Shown here: positions 41,251 through 51,925 of the stretch, piece after piece | Layout of the letters: every line of letters begins with the position of its first letter | How positions within the stretch are numbered: position 1 is the first letter of the stretch | Source of the DNA: Perognathus longimembris pacificus | Taxonomy: Eukaryota; Chordata; Mammalia; Rodentia; Heteromyidae | DNA length: 64,000 nucleotides | NCBI RefSeq assembly: GCF_023159225.1 | Contig: NC_063161.1 | Span: 7,835,795-7,899,794, forward strand | Direction: 5' to 3' | Notes under the pieces: generated by a model | The model's input: only the letters and a program-made list of their open reading frames with translations | What the model was told of the DNA's origin: nothing | The model's database searches: none | Position numbers and translations under genes: made by a program

Positions 41251-42560
41251 TCTACCTGGTAAGGCCGGGGGTGGGGTGGGGGGGGAGTGACCGGGCGGCT
41301 GCGGGGGGGGGGGCGGTGTCCGACGGGGCTCACACCCCCCTCCCACCGGGGCTCTGGGGTGACGATCTCCGTCCTGGGGCGCTGTAGGGGGGCTCACACC
41401 CCCCCATCGGAGGCTGTGGGGTGTCGGGGCGGCCGTTCCGGGGAGGCTCACACCCCTCCCCCCATCGGGGGGCTGTGGGGTGTCGTCCCGGGGGCTCACA
41501 CCGCCCCCCCTCCACTGGCCTGGGCTTGGTGGGAGGATCGGCGTGGAGGGGGTGGGGACCCTGGTAGGGGCTTCCCCCCTTCTCCGCAGGGCTGGTGTGG
41601 GGTACGCGCGGTGGCAGCCCCGGGAAGCCGGAGCGGTGGGCAGACTGCAGCCCTGGCAGGCCCCGCCGCTGCCGGCTGTGCGCGCCCGCGTGCGCCCGCG
41701 TGCGTGTGTGAGCTCTGCACGGCTGCATGTGTGAGCTCCAGCGAGGGGCGGGCGGGCGGGCGGGCGTGCGCGCGTGGGGAGGGGTGGTGTGGACTTCCCA
41801 GACCCCACGCCGCACACGCGTTCACACGCGCGCGCGGGCGCACACACTGGGCAGCCCTGTGCGGAGTGTGGAAGGGGAGAGGGCTGGTGTGCGTGCGTGC
41901 GTGTCTGTGTGTGTGTGCGTGCGCGCGTGTGCGCACTTGGGGAGCGTGTCCTCAGGACACGGGCGGCCCGGGCGAGCCCACGGAGGGAGATGGCAGCGGG
42001 CTGTTCGCGGGGAGGGCTTGGTATCTGGGTGGGGAGCACTTTCTGCAGTCCTCCCTGAGCCGGGCCCGGCCTCTCGCTGAGACACAGGTCCCGGCTGGTG
42101 TGTGTGTGTGCGTGTGTGCGTGTGTGTGTGTGCACGCGCGGCTGTCACTGTCAGCAGGCCAGGCTGTGGGAGGGAGGCAGAGGGAGGCAAGAAGCTGGGG
42201 GAAGGGGCAGGTGCTGGTGACACCTGGAGGATTGGAAGGAATGTGGCAGAACTGCAGTCCTGGCTTCAGTTGTTTTCACACAGACCCGCATCCTGGGGCG
42301 GGGGGTGGGGGGGGGGCTGGGTGTGCTTGCCTGTGTGTGCGCGTGTGTGTACGGTTCGCACGCTAGCCCCGCAGCCTGTGGACACCTGTGGGACGTGTCG
42401 TGTCTGGCGAGCTCATTGGCATGTGGGGTGTCCGTGTGTCCTGGGAGGCAGGGCTGCCCGGAGCTGGCTGTGACCCGTGGACAGGCCGGGGGGGGCGGGG
42501 TGACTTCTGGGTCATCATATCCTGGAAAGAAGAGAAAGGAGGGGCTGCGGGTGGGGGGGA
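41251..42560 (+). other. Probable first intron (5' part), CpG- and GT-rich
   Basis: Contains 'GGCTCACACC' repeats at about 41330-41510, a mixed GT/GC tract at 41890-41935 and another at 42095-42140. No exon supported. Confidence 0.4.
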
Positions 42561-42576
42561 ACGCCAGGGAGAACTG

Positions 42577-42631
42577 TGACGTCAGTGAGAACCTGGGTTG
42601 TGACGTCAGCTCCAGACTGCGGGTGACATCA
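42577..42631 (+). promoter_or_regulatory. Cluster of three CRE-type sites
   Basis: TGACGTCA at 42577-42584 and 42601-42608 (both perfect palindromic CREs) and TGACATCA at 42624-42631, spaced 24 and 23 bp. A fourth CRE-like TGACGTCC lies at 43545-43552. These are candidate CREB/ATF sites 1.6 kb after the putative first-exon donor. Confidence 0.5.
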
Positions 42632-42656
42632 CTGGGAGAGTGGTGTGAGCCCCGGT

Positions 42657-42678
42657 GTGTGTGTGTGTGTGTGTGTGT
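42657..42678 (+). repeat. (TG)n microsatellite
   Basis: Short GT tract directly after the CRE cluster. Confidence 0.85.
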
Positions 42679-45330
42679 GAAGTGGAACGTGGTCATGTCC
42701 TCAGTGGGGGCCAGGCGGGGGAGGAGGACCCGTGGAGCCTTGTGGGGGTCCCTCCCCCAGGGACCCCATTTTTCTGGTGGCCCGAGTGTGCGTGAGACAC
42801 TGCTCTTTCACGCCTGGGGCCCCTGAACAGTGCTTCTCCTCTGTGCCCCTCTGTGGGCACCCCTCCACCTGCCTCCCCCCCCCACCCGCCCTGCCCCTGT
42901 TCTCCTTCCTGTCCCAGCCAGGTCGCACACCCGCGGGCACGTGTGTATCCAGTGAGTGTGCGTGTGACGGGAAGCAGCGGCGGGCCGGGCGCTGCAGGCC
43001 TTGGGTCCTGATCGCAGCCCCTTTTCCCGTCTCCCGCCGTCTCTGGTCTGCAGAGGAGGTGGAGGGGAGCACAGGGGGGCAGGCCGGGGGGGGGGTGGGG
43101 GGAGCCTGGGCACCCCCCACCACGAGGCGCTGCTCTGGGTCCGGCTACCACCTCCCTTTGCGGGGGGGGGGTTCCTTTCTCTCCTGGGATGCTTCCCGGC
43201 ACTCCTGCGAGGTGCCAGGATGGGTAAACTGAGGTCGGAGCCCCTCCTGCCTACTGTGAATCTCCTGCTGTGTGGCTGCAAATAAACCCCACACCAGGCA
43301 CCAGGTCAGCGCTGTTCCTTCCGGGAGGGGCGGGGCAGGGGCCAGGGGAGCCAGGCGGCCTCTTCCCCGGGCAGGGGCTGGGGTCCCCCGGCAGCTCCGG
43401 CCCCCGCTCCCCAGGGGAGCATGCAGGATGTTGGCTGAGGCAGCTCATTCTCCGGGCTCAGGGCCACCTGCGCCACCGCGGCTGCAGCTGACACCTGCTC
43501 TCCTTGGGGACTGACGAGGGAGGTGAGTTTGTCATATCCAGGTGTGACGTCCCAGTGCAGGGCCAGGACATCACCTGCCCTCGTTACCTTCCCCTCCATG
43601 GCTGGGGTCAGGTCCTCCCTTCTGTCCCGCCCCCCGCCCCCCTTCCCCCCCCCCCAGGCCTCAGCCTGCCCCCCCCCATTGAATCAACCTCCTCCCGGCT
43701 CAGTTAGCAACTCTTGATTGCTCTGCTAGTGCTACTGGGGACCGGGGGTGGGGTGGGGTGGGGTGGGAATCATCCACCTTAGCCCCAGGGGATCCGCAGA
43801 GACACTCTGAGGACCAGAGGGATCAGAGGACAGGTGTGGGAGAGGCGGTTCTGCCCATGGTAACGGTAGTGATTACTGGGGCGCTGCTATCTGAAGCGTC
43901 ATTGAGGGTTCACAGACCCCCCTCCTCAGGGAGCCCCTCCCCAGGGCCCCGAAGCTCTTTAAAAGTGGCACTGGGCACTCAGTTAATCCCCTAAAGCCTT
44001 CTGCAGCAGGAGTTACTGTTATTCCTCCTCTCACAGACAATAACAGAGAGGGTAGCGACCGGCCCAGGGCCGCCCAGCAACAGAGCAGGGCTGCAATCCA
44101 GGCGGTGTCACGACGGAACTCTCTTGCTTGGAAAGTCTGGGCCCTTCCTCTTGGGGTGCCCCCACTCTGGCCTGGGCCCTTCCTCTTGGGGTTCCTCCCC
44201 CGCACCCTGCTCTGGCCGAGGGGACTCACTTGCACTGCTGTGCTTATGTATAAATCAGGCTAGTTATCCTGTAGCAGGGGAGCAGCTGGTGTGCAAACCA
44301 CCTGGAGGTGTGCAAGAACAGAGAGGCCGGAAGGAGGAGGCCCTGGGGAGGAGGAAGAGCTTGGGGAGGCCTGGGGGTGTCTCAGAGCCCCCACCCTGGA
44401 TGCCTGTGGCTTTCCAGAGGTAGCTCCCCAGTACCCCCACAGAATGCATCGTCCCTGGGCACATGCTTAGGGGCTCCCCTAAGGGGTGCTGTGCCGGGGT
44501 TAGCGTGTTCTCCAGGGCCGCAGCCGGGACCCCGGGTCCTGCCTGGCTTCCCTCGCCCCATCTTGACTGTGGAAAGCCGGGGCCAGGTCCTGCCTCCGCC
44601 CTCACCCAGCAGCACGTGTGGCTGGAAGTCAGCTCACCTCCCCAGGCTATTTCTTTGAAAGTAGGGTAATGGTGGGAAGTCCCTGACCTAGACTAGCACC
44701 CGGCCTGCCTCACAGTAGGTCCTGATTTGGGCTGGGCTAGCACCCTGCCTGCCCCCTAGTGGGGTCCAGGGTGACTTCCCTCAGCCTTTCCCCTCGGTTC
44801 TTGGTCTGTTCTTGGTTCCTCCGTGTGCGCGCACGTGGCTGTGTGTGCGTGTCCGTGTTTGCTTTCTACTCTTTCCAGCCTCTGCTACACCCGGGATTGT
44901 GTACAGACTGATTCTGGCTCAGAGCTGCCTCCCCTTGCTAGAGGGAGCACAGGGCTCAGAGAGAGGTGTGTGTGGGGGGGTGTATCCCCAACTTCTCTGG
45001 GGGACACGGCTAGCTAATCCCAAGGGCTACCTGACCAGTCTGCTGTAAACCAAGCCCCAAGACTCCGACTTGACTCTGTTTCCCTCTTTGGCCTAGCTAT
45101 GTGTCGTCTCTTTCTACTATAGTCCTCCTTGGATTTGGGGGTGGGGTGGGGACTGAGACCCTGGGGTGAGCCTGCCTGGGGAACTTCCTATTTCATGGAT
45201 CCATAGCATTGAGCCGTTTCCTGCCTGTCTGTCCCGCTGTAGGTCCTTAAAAAAATGCTCGTTGGACAAATACCTTCCATGTGCACGTTACTGAGGGTGG
45301 TTCCATGTGTTTGCTGCCAGAGGCATCTAT
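42679..45330 (+). other. Probable intron DNA
   Basis: No exon recognised. An isolated AATAAA lies at 43281-43286. A MIR-like piece is present at about 44005-44105 ('CACAGACAATAACAGAGAGG'), a GGGGT run at about 43743-43767, and a CTCF-like motif at 44748. Confidence 0.4.
44748..44762 (-). promoter_or_regulatory. CTCF-like motif (minus strand)
   Basis: The minus strand reads CCACTAGGGGGCAGG, a near-ideal CTCF core, pointing towards the island and convergent with the plus-strand motif at 39479. Confidence 0.5.

Positions 45331-45336
<6 letters not shown>

Positions 45337-45366
<30 letters not shown>
45337..45366 (+). repeat. (GT)n microsatellite
   Basis: About 30 bp of GT leading into a reversed SINE. 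Confidence 0.9.
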
Positions 45367-45368
<2 letters not shown>

Positions 45369-45575
45369 CATGAGGTACTGGGGCTTGAACTTAGGGCCTG
45401 GGTGCTATCTCTTAGCTTTTTTGCTTAAAGCTGACACTCTACTACTGTGAGCTTTTTGGTGGTTAATTAGGGTCTCAAGAGACTTTCCTGCCCCGTCTGG
45501 CTTAGAACTGGGATCCTCAGATCTCAGCCTCCCGAGGAGCTAGGATTACAGGTGTGAGCCGCCCAGTGCCTGGCT
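45367..45575 (-). mobile_element. Full composite SINE
   Basis: Reversed: 'GGGGCTTGAACTTAGGGCCT' to 'AGCTAGGATTACAGGTGTGA'. Confidence 0.9.
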
Positions 45576-45975
45576 ACGCGTGCACACTTTTCTCTTCCGA
45601 GCATCTTCACTGAGCCGGAGCTGCTGGGGTGGGGATTGGGGAGCAGAGCCCAGGCAGGAACCCCCAGAGAAGAGCCCCCTGCCTGCAGCAGCAGCTGGTG
45701 AATGCCCACAGTAGGGCGGCTGGACAGACAGGCCCCGGGCAGGTGGGGCTGCTGCGGGCTGGAGGCCGGTGCGGAGCAGCCTCACGGCAGGCCTAGGCGC
45801 TGGCGCCGCCCCTCCCGCACTGGGATGGGGGAACCAACGCCATCCTTCCAGCACCTGCTCCAACACGCGCTGCGCAGGCTGCTGTTTTCTGCTTCAGCTT
45901 TGGCTGCAGGGTAGGGAGAGACCCCTTGGGGGGGGGGATACACGCGGGGGGGGGGTGGCCGTTAGACAGCCAAGG

Positions 45976-46170
45976 CTGGGAAGCCTGGAGGGGTCCCCGC
46001 AGATGGAGAGGGCTGGCTGCTGGGCTGGGAAGCCTGGAGGGGTCCTCGCGGATGGAGAGGGCTGCTGGGCTGGGAAGTCTGGAGGGGTCCCCGCGGATGG
46101 AGAGGGCTGCTGGGCTGGGAAGTCTGGAGGGGTCCCCGCAGATGGAGAGGGCTGGGCTGGGAAGCCGGGC
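45976..46170 (+). repeat. 45-bp-unit minisatellite
   Basis: About four copies of a 45-bp unit ('TGGGCTGGGAAGCCTGGAGG' then 'GGTCCTCGCGGATGGAGAGG'). Because 45 is a multiple of three the frame stays open, giving a spurious 15-residue peptide repeat. Confidence 0.92.
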
Positions 46171-46269
46171 TTCGTCTGGATGACAGCGTCTGACTTCTGT
46201 GTCCACGAGACGCGAATCCTGGGGCTTGGCGCAGGTTCCCCCCAGCGGGTCAGCGTGGGGCCCGGGGGT

Positions 46270-47120
46270 CCCCGTCGTGAATCCTTTCCCCCGTGTGTTC
46301 CCGGCCGCAGAGGGGCCCGCTGTGTGCGCCGTGGCCGGGGCCTCCGCGCGGGGCAGTGTGCGCCCCCCCCGCCCCCCGCACCCCGCGCCGCCTCCGTCCC
46401 CGTGCCGGCCGCGAGGCCCAGGCTGAGGCCGACTCCCCAGCCTCCCTGTCCGGGGGCTCCGCGCCGCCACCCTCCGCGCCTGCGCAGAGAGGCGGAGGCC
46501 GAGCCCGCGGTCATGGGTTCAGGGCGCGCAGCGGGCCAAACTTGGCCCCGCGTGGAGCGGCTGGACGGGGCTGGGCAAGGCCGGAGCCCGCCTCGCTGTC
46601 CCTTCTTCGTTGGGTGTTGGGGGCGGCCGGGCGGCCGTGCCGGGTGAGCCGAGGCCGGAGGCGGGCGGGGATGGAGGAGGAGGGCGCGGGGCCCGGAGGG
46701 CGTCGCGGAGGAGGCGCCGGTGGGGGGGGGGAGCGCAGGCGGGGCCGGGCGCGGGGCTGGCGGGCGGCCGCCCCCGCGGGCCCTGCGCCCGGCCCCGGCC
46801 CCGGCCCCGGCCCCGGCCCGGCCGCTCCCGCCGCTTTCCGCCCGGCTTCCCCGGGCTGAGGATCCGCAGCCGCAGCCGCTGACGCTCGCAGCCAATTTCA
46901 CGGCTCCGGGTCCCGGGCGGCGGCGGCGCGGGGTGGAGGCCGCCGGCGGGGGCGGCAGCCCGGCAGGCTCGGGGCGGGGGTGGGGGGGTGGTCGGCCCTG
47001 CCAGGCCCCGGGGGCCCCGAGCGGCCTCGGGGGCGGCTCCCCGGGTGGGGACAGGTCTGGGGACCCGAGTGTGTGTCGCGCGCCCACCTCTGCAGGGCGC
47101 CCGTGCGTGCGCGGGGGCGC
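46270..47120 (+). promoter_or_regulatory. Second CpG island, possible alternative ELFN2 promoter
   Basis: Strongly CpG-rich, with (CCCCGG)n near 46790-46820 and a donor-like GCCGG|GTGAGC at 46643/46644. It may be an alternative non-coding first exon or an internal island. No protein is recognised. Confidence 0.4.
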
Positions 47121-47352
47121 GCTGGCTCGTCTGGGAGCCTTGGTGGGGAGGGGAGGGGAGGGGAGGGAGGAGGGCAGGGGAGGGGCCGTGGGCGCTGCTG
47201 GCCCCCCCCCCCCACGGTGGCTCGGTGTGGCTTGTCTGTGGGGCGCCCCTCTTGTCCAGGCTGTGTGGGTGTGTTGGTTCTGTCTGGCTGTGCTTGGTGG
47301 GTGTCTCGCGCGGGGCCCTAGGGTGCCGCTCTGCATCCTGCTGGCCAGGCCC

Positions 47353-47388
47353 GGGGCGGGGTGGGGTGGGGTGGGGTGGGGTGACGTC
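47353..47388 (+). repeat. (GGGGT)n run ending in a CRE-like site
   Basis: Six G4 blocks with one-base spacers, then TGACGTC at 47382-47388. A strong G-quadruplex candidate. Confidence 0.8.
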
Positions 47389-47705
47389 GTGTCCGGGGGT
47401 CAGGTGCGGGCTGGGAGCGGTGGTGGTTCCTGGGGCGCGACGGGGGGGTGGGGGAGCCGCCGGGCAGGGGCCGTGTTTATGTTCTGCTTGTGTTGCTGGC
47501 TGTCAGCACGCGGTGGGTCCCCATATGTTTGTGAATGGCACTGCTGAGTGGGCTGAGGTGTGAGCCCCTGCCTGCGGGGGAGGGTCCCGAGTACCATCTG
47601 GGCTGGGAGAGGGTGGGGGGCTCCGGGGAGAGGGCCCCTCACCATGCAGGCATCAGCAAATGGGGAGGCTGGGCCCTTCAGGCTGAGTCTCAGGCAGGCC
47701 TGGGG

Positions 47706-47898
47706 CTGGGTCTTGGCCAGTCCTGGGGGGCTTGGACCCACGGCCTGGGCACTGCCCCTCAGCTTCTTTTTGCCCAAGGCTACCACTTGAGCCACAGCCC
47801 ACTTCCGGCCTTTTCTGTTTACGGGGTGCTGAGGAATCGAACCCAGGGCCTCCTGCATGCTAGGCGAGCGCTCTACCGCGAAGCCACCTTCCCAGCTT
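47706..47898 (-). mobile_element. IDL-Geo-like dimeric SINE (older copy)
   Basis: Reversed: 'TTGGCCAGTCCTGGGGGGCT', 'CCACTTGAGCCACAGCCCAC', 'GGGGTGCTGAGGAATCGAAC'. Confidence 0.85.
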
Positions 47899-48283
47899 GG
47901 CCGAGGTGGGCAGAGGCATGAGCCTGTGAAGTTCTCAGAGAGAGGATGTGCTGCGCTGGGGCCCTTGTCCTCGCTGCGGAGGGGTGGGGGTGGGGGTGGG
48001 CAGTGGGGTCCCCCGCTGAGGAGGAGGCTGGGATTTGGGTGGCCAGGAAGACCACTTGGTTGTACCTGTGGGCACGGGGTGACAGGTGAATATGATCTGT
48101 GCACACATGTACACATGGCTGTGTTGTGACTCGGGTGACACCTCTAGGCCCAGGGGCCCAGCAGGGAGCAGAGGCCCAGTGGAGGAGTGGGTACCCCCTG
48201 GTTCCTACAACACTGCCGATCTGTTGCTTGTCCCTGGGACTGGAAAGAAGTCCCAAAGCACCTGGCCTCCCCTTTCTCCCCAG

Positions 48284-48326
48284 CACTATGGCTAAGGATG
48301 GGGAGTCCCAGCCCCCCAACTGTACC
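48284..48326 (+). other. Exon-like 43-bp segment
   Basis: A strong pyrimidine tract and CAG acceptor ('CCCCTTTCTCCCCAG') precede it, and a good donor, GTGAGT, follows. It contains ATG GCT AAG GAT, opening a frame MAKDGESQPPNCT to the donor. It could be a small 5' exon of the gene starting in the CpG islands, or chance. Confidence 0.25.
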
Positions 48327-48431
48327 GTGAGTCCCTTCCAGTCCTTGGCTCAGGCCTGTCCTAACTACCTGTCTCCTCCCATCTCTGGCCTGGCCTCTGC
48401 CTCCTAGCTGGCTCCATTTCTCTCCCTCCCC

Positions 48432-48433
<2 letters not shown>

Positions 48434-48470
<37 letters not shown>
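48434..48470 (+). repeat. (TC)n microsatellite
   Basis: About 37 bp of TC. Confidence 0.92.
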
Positions 48471-48474
<4 letters not shown>

Positions 48475-48495
48475 ATATCATTTGTGGTATATTCC

Positions 48496-48510
48496 GTTGC
48501 CATGGGAAAC
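48496..48510 (+). promoter_or_regulatory. RFX X-box-like site
   Basis: GTTGCCATGGGAAAC, one step from the RFX X-box consensus, in a short AT-richer unique block just after the TC tract. Confidence 0.35.
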
Positions 48511-48539
48511 CTAAGAAAGAAGTGAGTGTACCCTTCAAG

Positions 48540-48625
48540 ACTTGCCTCCTCCCTCCCTCCTGCCGTCCCCTCCCTCTTCCTCTCCTCCTCTCCCTCCCTC
48601 CCTCCCTCCCTCCCTCCTGCTTTCC
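48540..48625 (+). repeat. (CCCT)n-type pyrimidine tract
   Basis: CCTCCCTCCCTC-rich low-complexity DNA. Confidence 0.85.
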
Positions 48626-49834
48626 CCCTTGCCTCCTGGCAGAGGAGAGCACTTGGGTAAGGAGCCGCCTCTGCCAGCTGCTGCACTGGGCCAAGACCCG
48701 AGACCTCATTGCCACCGCGGGTGCTGCCGCTGCCTGGGGGGGGGAGCCCTCCCTGAGCCCCAGGCCCCAGACAGAGCCTTGCTGGACCCCCCCCTCCGGG
48801 GCGGGGGGAATCTTGACTGGCAAACATCTGGTAAGGACAGAGCCCTCTGGGTTGGGAGTGTGGCACAGCAAGGCCCACGACCGGGCCTTGCGACGGTGGT
48901 GGTGTGGTTCAGCCCGGCCTGCTGCCGTGGGGGCCTTCTGCCTGGCTGCCCTCCCTCCTTCCCTCCCCCCCTCCCCCCCACACCGCAGGCACCTCCATCA
49001 CTTCTCTTTCTAGCTCCTCGGCCTCTGCGGCTGCTGGCAGAGCAATGGGCATGGGGGGGGGGAGCTGGAACAGGTCTGCACAGATGGTGGGAAGGAAGCC
49101 CCTGATGGCCCAGAGTCCCTCAGTTTGCTCCCTTGATTGATCTGGCATGGGGGGGGCAAGTGATCCGGGCCTGCACCCCCTGCAGGTCATGGGGGGGGTG
49201 CCTGTACCTGCTGGAGGTGGGAGGCTGGCCTCCAGGGAAGGCCCCAGAGAGCACGGGGGCTCCCTCTCCTCCCTCTAATATGGAGGGGGGCTGGGCGTGA
49301 GGGGAGGGCCTTGGTGTGGGGGGGGGGATCCAGCGCCATTGAATTTTGGAGGTGGCCAAGCAGCCTGGCACAGCGCCGCAGGCAGGAGGGCAGCCGGCAA
49401 GGGGCTGGTGGCGGCTGTCCCTGTCCCCCTGCTGTGTTGGTGGTGGCCACGTGGAGGGAGCTGCTGTCCGGGCGGGCGGCGGGAGTGGAGTGACGGTTGC
49501 TGTGGCATCGTGGAGTCCACTGGGGGAGGAGACTGGCTCCGTGTTGGTGGTTGCTAGGCAGAAGACGATGCCGTCTCCCCACGTGGAGGACCGCAGGACC
49601 GGGCCGCTGAGCCCCTCGGGCGCAGGAAGGGGCGGGGCTGCCTGCCGGAGGGAGGGGCTCCTGCCGGGAGAAGTAGGGGGTGTTCTTCTGGGGTGAGGCT
49701 CAGTGGGTGGGTCTGAGCTGGCCGTCCCTGTGTCCCCCCCCCCCCCCAGGCTGTGCTTTTCCTCCTCCAGGTCCTTCCCACCACCTCCGCCCCCCTCCAG
49801 CCCCCTCCGCCCCCTCCAGGCCTCTTGTTGGTGA
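48626..49834 (+). other. Probable intron DNA, nothing recognised
   Basis: GC-rich unique sequence with G-runs; no repeat or exon that I can support. Confidence 0.4.
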
Positions 49835-50040
49835 TGTTTTCTTCTGTGGTGTTGGGGTTGGGGTTTGAACTCAGGGCCTCCTGCACTGGCTTGGCTTCTT
49901 CCCTCGAGGCTCCGCGTCCAGCTTCTTGCTGGTTCGCTGAGCCGGGGTCTCCAGGCCTTTCCCGGCTGCGTTGGCTCTGCACGGTGATGCCGCTCCCATC
50001 TCAGCCTCCCGAGGAGCCGGGATTACAGGGGTGAGCCTTG
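49835..50040 (-). mobile_element. Diverged composite SINE
   Basis: Reversed: 'GGGGTTTGAACTCAGGGCCT' and 'GAGCCGGGATTACAGGGGTG'. Confidence 0.8.
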
Positions 50041-51054
50041 GATGACGTCGCTCGGCTCTGGGGAGCTGGGGACGCGGCCTGCGAGGTGCCGGCCGGGGAG
50101 GTGACTTGGCTAAGGTCACAGCAGGTACAGGCGGGTGCCGCCTGGCTTCTGAGCTCTTAGGCCCAGCTCCTCCCTTCCCTGTGGCCACCCACCTCTGTGT
50201 CTGAGCCCGGTCCGGTCCGTCCTCTCTCTCCCCCAGGCCCCAAGGATGGTTTTTTTTTCTTTCTTTCCTGTAGCGACAATTTTGTTGACATAATAGCAGG
50301 GAACAGCTTGCAAGAACATGGAGCTTTGAGTCTGACTCCCGGCTCTGGTTCTTATACTGTTGGGCCCCGCACCCCTCAGTTTCCCCTCTGTAGAGTGGGG
50401 GGAGTCTCTCCAGGCTCACTGTAGATGGGGTGAAGTGCACAAGACCTTCCCTCCCCCCCCCGCCCCCAGAGGCCGTGCCACCGCCGCGGTCCTCTTGGGC
50501 ACGGCTTTCCCGTGTCTCCGTGGCATGGGGGAGGCCGCTGGTGTCCCCGTCACCCCCTCCTCCGGGCCCCTCCTGCAGCCCGAGGCAGGACTGGAGGGGC
50601 ACCTGGGGGTCCCAGGTCAGCTTGCTGGCCGAGCCCTTTGCCTGTTTAGGGGCCTGTCTCTGTGTGTACTCTCATGCCCCCCCCCACAGTTGCCTGAGCC
50701 CCCACCTCTCCCTTCCTTCTCCTGGGGTTCTGTTCCGCGTGGACTCAGCCAGCCTTGGCTGGCCTGGGAGACCGCACACACGCACACACGCACACACGCA
50801 TGCACGTGGCCCCAGGAGTAACCAGCTCAGGACCACAGGGGGGTGGGCCGCCAGGCTGGGGGGGGGGTGGAGCCCATGGCTGGCTTTGGGGTGACGGGAT
50901 CGAGGTGGAGCGGGGGGGCTGGAGACTGCCGCACGTAGGCTCGTGTCCTGAAGTTGTCACGTACGAGCTGAGGAGCCTCCGTTTCCCCACCTGTAAGAGC
51001 AGGAGGCAGAATAACAGGCGTAGGGGGACCTGCTCCGGGGCTCTACCTTCACTC
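50041..51054 (+). other. Probable intron DNA
   Basis: (CACACG)n tract at 50774-50800; MIR/L2-like scrap near 50975-51000 ('CCGTTTCCCCACCTGTAAGA'). No exon seen. Confidence 0.4.
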
Positions 51055-51310
51055 GGCTTTGCACAGGCTGTTCCACACGCAGGCAATGCTGTTCCTTCTG
51101 TGCTCCCCGCTACTTACTCCCTGGCTGGTGGTTCCAGGAGTCCCCTCTTCCGGGAAGCCCTCCCAGACCGCCCTGCCTGCTGCTGTGGTCTTTCATTATA
51201 ACCCGGAACCCGGCCGACGCCCTTTGCCGCCGTCCTCCCACCCCGTGGACTGCCAGCTCCACAGTGCCCCGGAGCAGGGCCTGGTGCGGCGTAGAAGGTC
51301 CGGCCGCTGC
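51055..51310 (+). mobile_element. Ancient LINE-2-like fragment
   Basis: Word order typical of a mammalian L2 3' end: 'GAAGCCCTCCCAGACCGCCC', 'TGTGGTCTTTCATTATAAC', 'GTGGACTGCCAGCTCCACAG', 'AGCAGGGCCTGG'. Very diverged. Confidence 0.45.
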
Positions 51311-51769
51311 GGGAACCGCCTCACATCCGGGGACCACGGACGGACGGGGCCGGCCTGGGGAGCAGCTGTGGTCCCACAGCTGGACGTGGCGTGGCAGCCC
51401 GGGCCAGCCTGACCCCAGGCCCCGCGTGTCTCTCTGCTGTGCTGCGCCATCTCGCTGGGGGGGGGGGGGGCCTTGCGTGTCAGGCTGGGGTGCGCGTTGG
51501 GTTTGACCTTGAACGCAGACACGAGATCACAGAAGGCCGAGGGAGGCACAAGCCACGAGGAAGAGCTTGTTGGTACCGGCCTGGATTGTCAGAAGAAATC
51601 AGTTCAGCTGCTCATGAGCGGTGTGACTGGAGGCAGGTCTCTGTACCTCAGTTTACGGGTCTGTGAAGTGACTGGCTTTCGAGGCGGTGCCTGCGTGAGC
51701 ACGTTTGGCCCTGTGGTCCCTCCCCAGGGGGGCAGGTGCCCCTGCAGGGCATGTAGTCCCTGCCACTCC

Positions 51770-51925
51770 AGTTGTGGGGCTTGGGCTCTGGGTGCGGGTT
51801 TTCTGGTGGTGAGTTGGAGATAAGAGTCTCACGGGGTGGGGGACTTTCCCTTCCCCAGGCTGGCTTTGAACTGCCATCCTCAGATCTCAGCCTTCCTGAG
51901 TAGCCAGGATGACCGGTGGGAGCCC
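51770..51925 (-). mobile_element. Composite SINE fragment
   Basis: Reversed: 'TTGGAGATAAGAGTCTCACG' and 'CAGGCTGGCTTTGAACTGCC'. Confidence 0.8.

Noticed and set aside
39364..42135. A 923-codon open frame on the minus strand across the first CpG island
   Set aside because: Composition is proline/arginine/alanine-rich low complexity that follows directly from CpG-rich DNA with few stops. No domain is recognisable, and it spans a probable promoter.
43281..43286. AATAAA as the 3' end of a short transcript
   Set aside because: A lone hexamer with no upstream exon or recognisable reading frame. It is kept only as a note in the region entry.
45769..46647. Open frame with 15-residue repeats (AGKPGGVLADGEGC type)
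   Set aside because: Produced by the 45-bp minisatellite. No splice context or protein similarity supports it.
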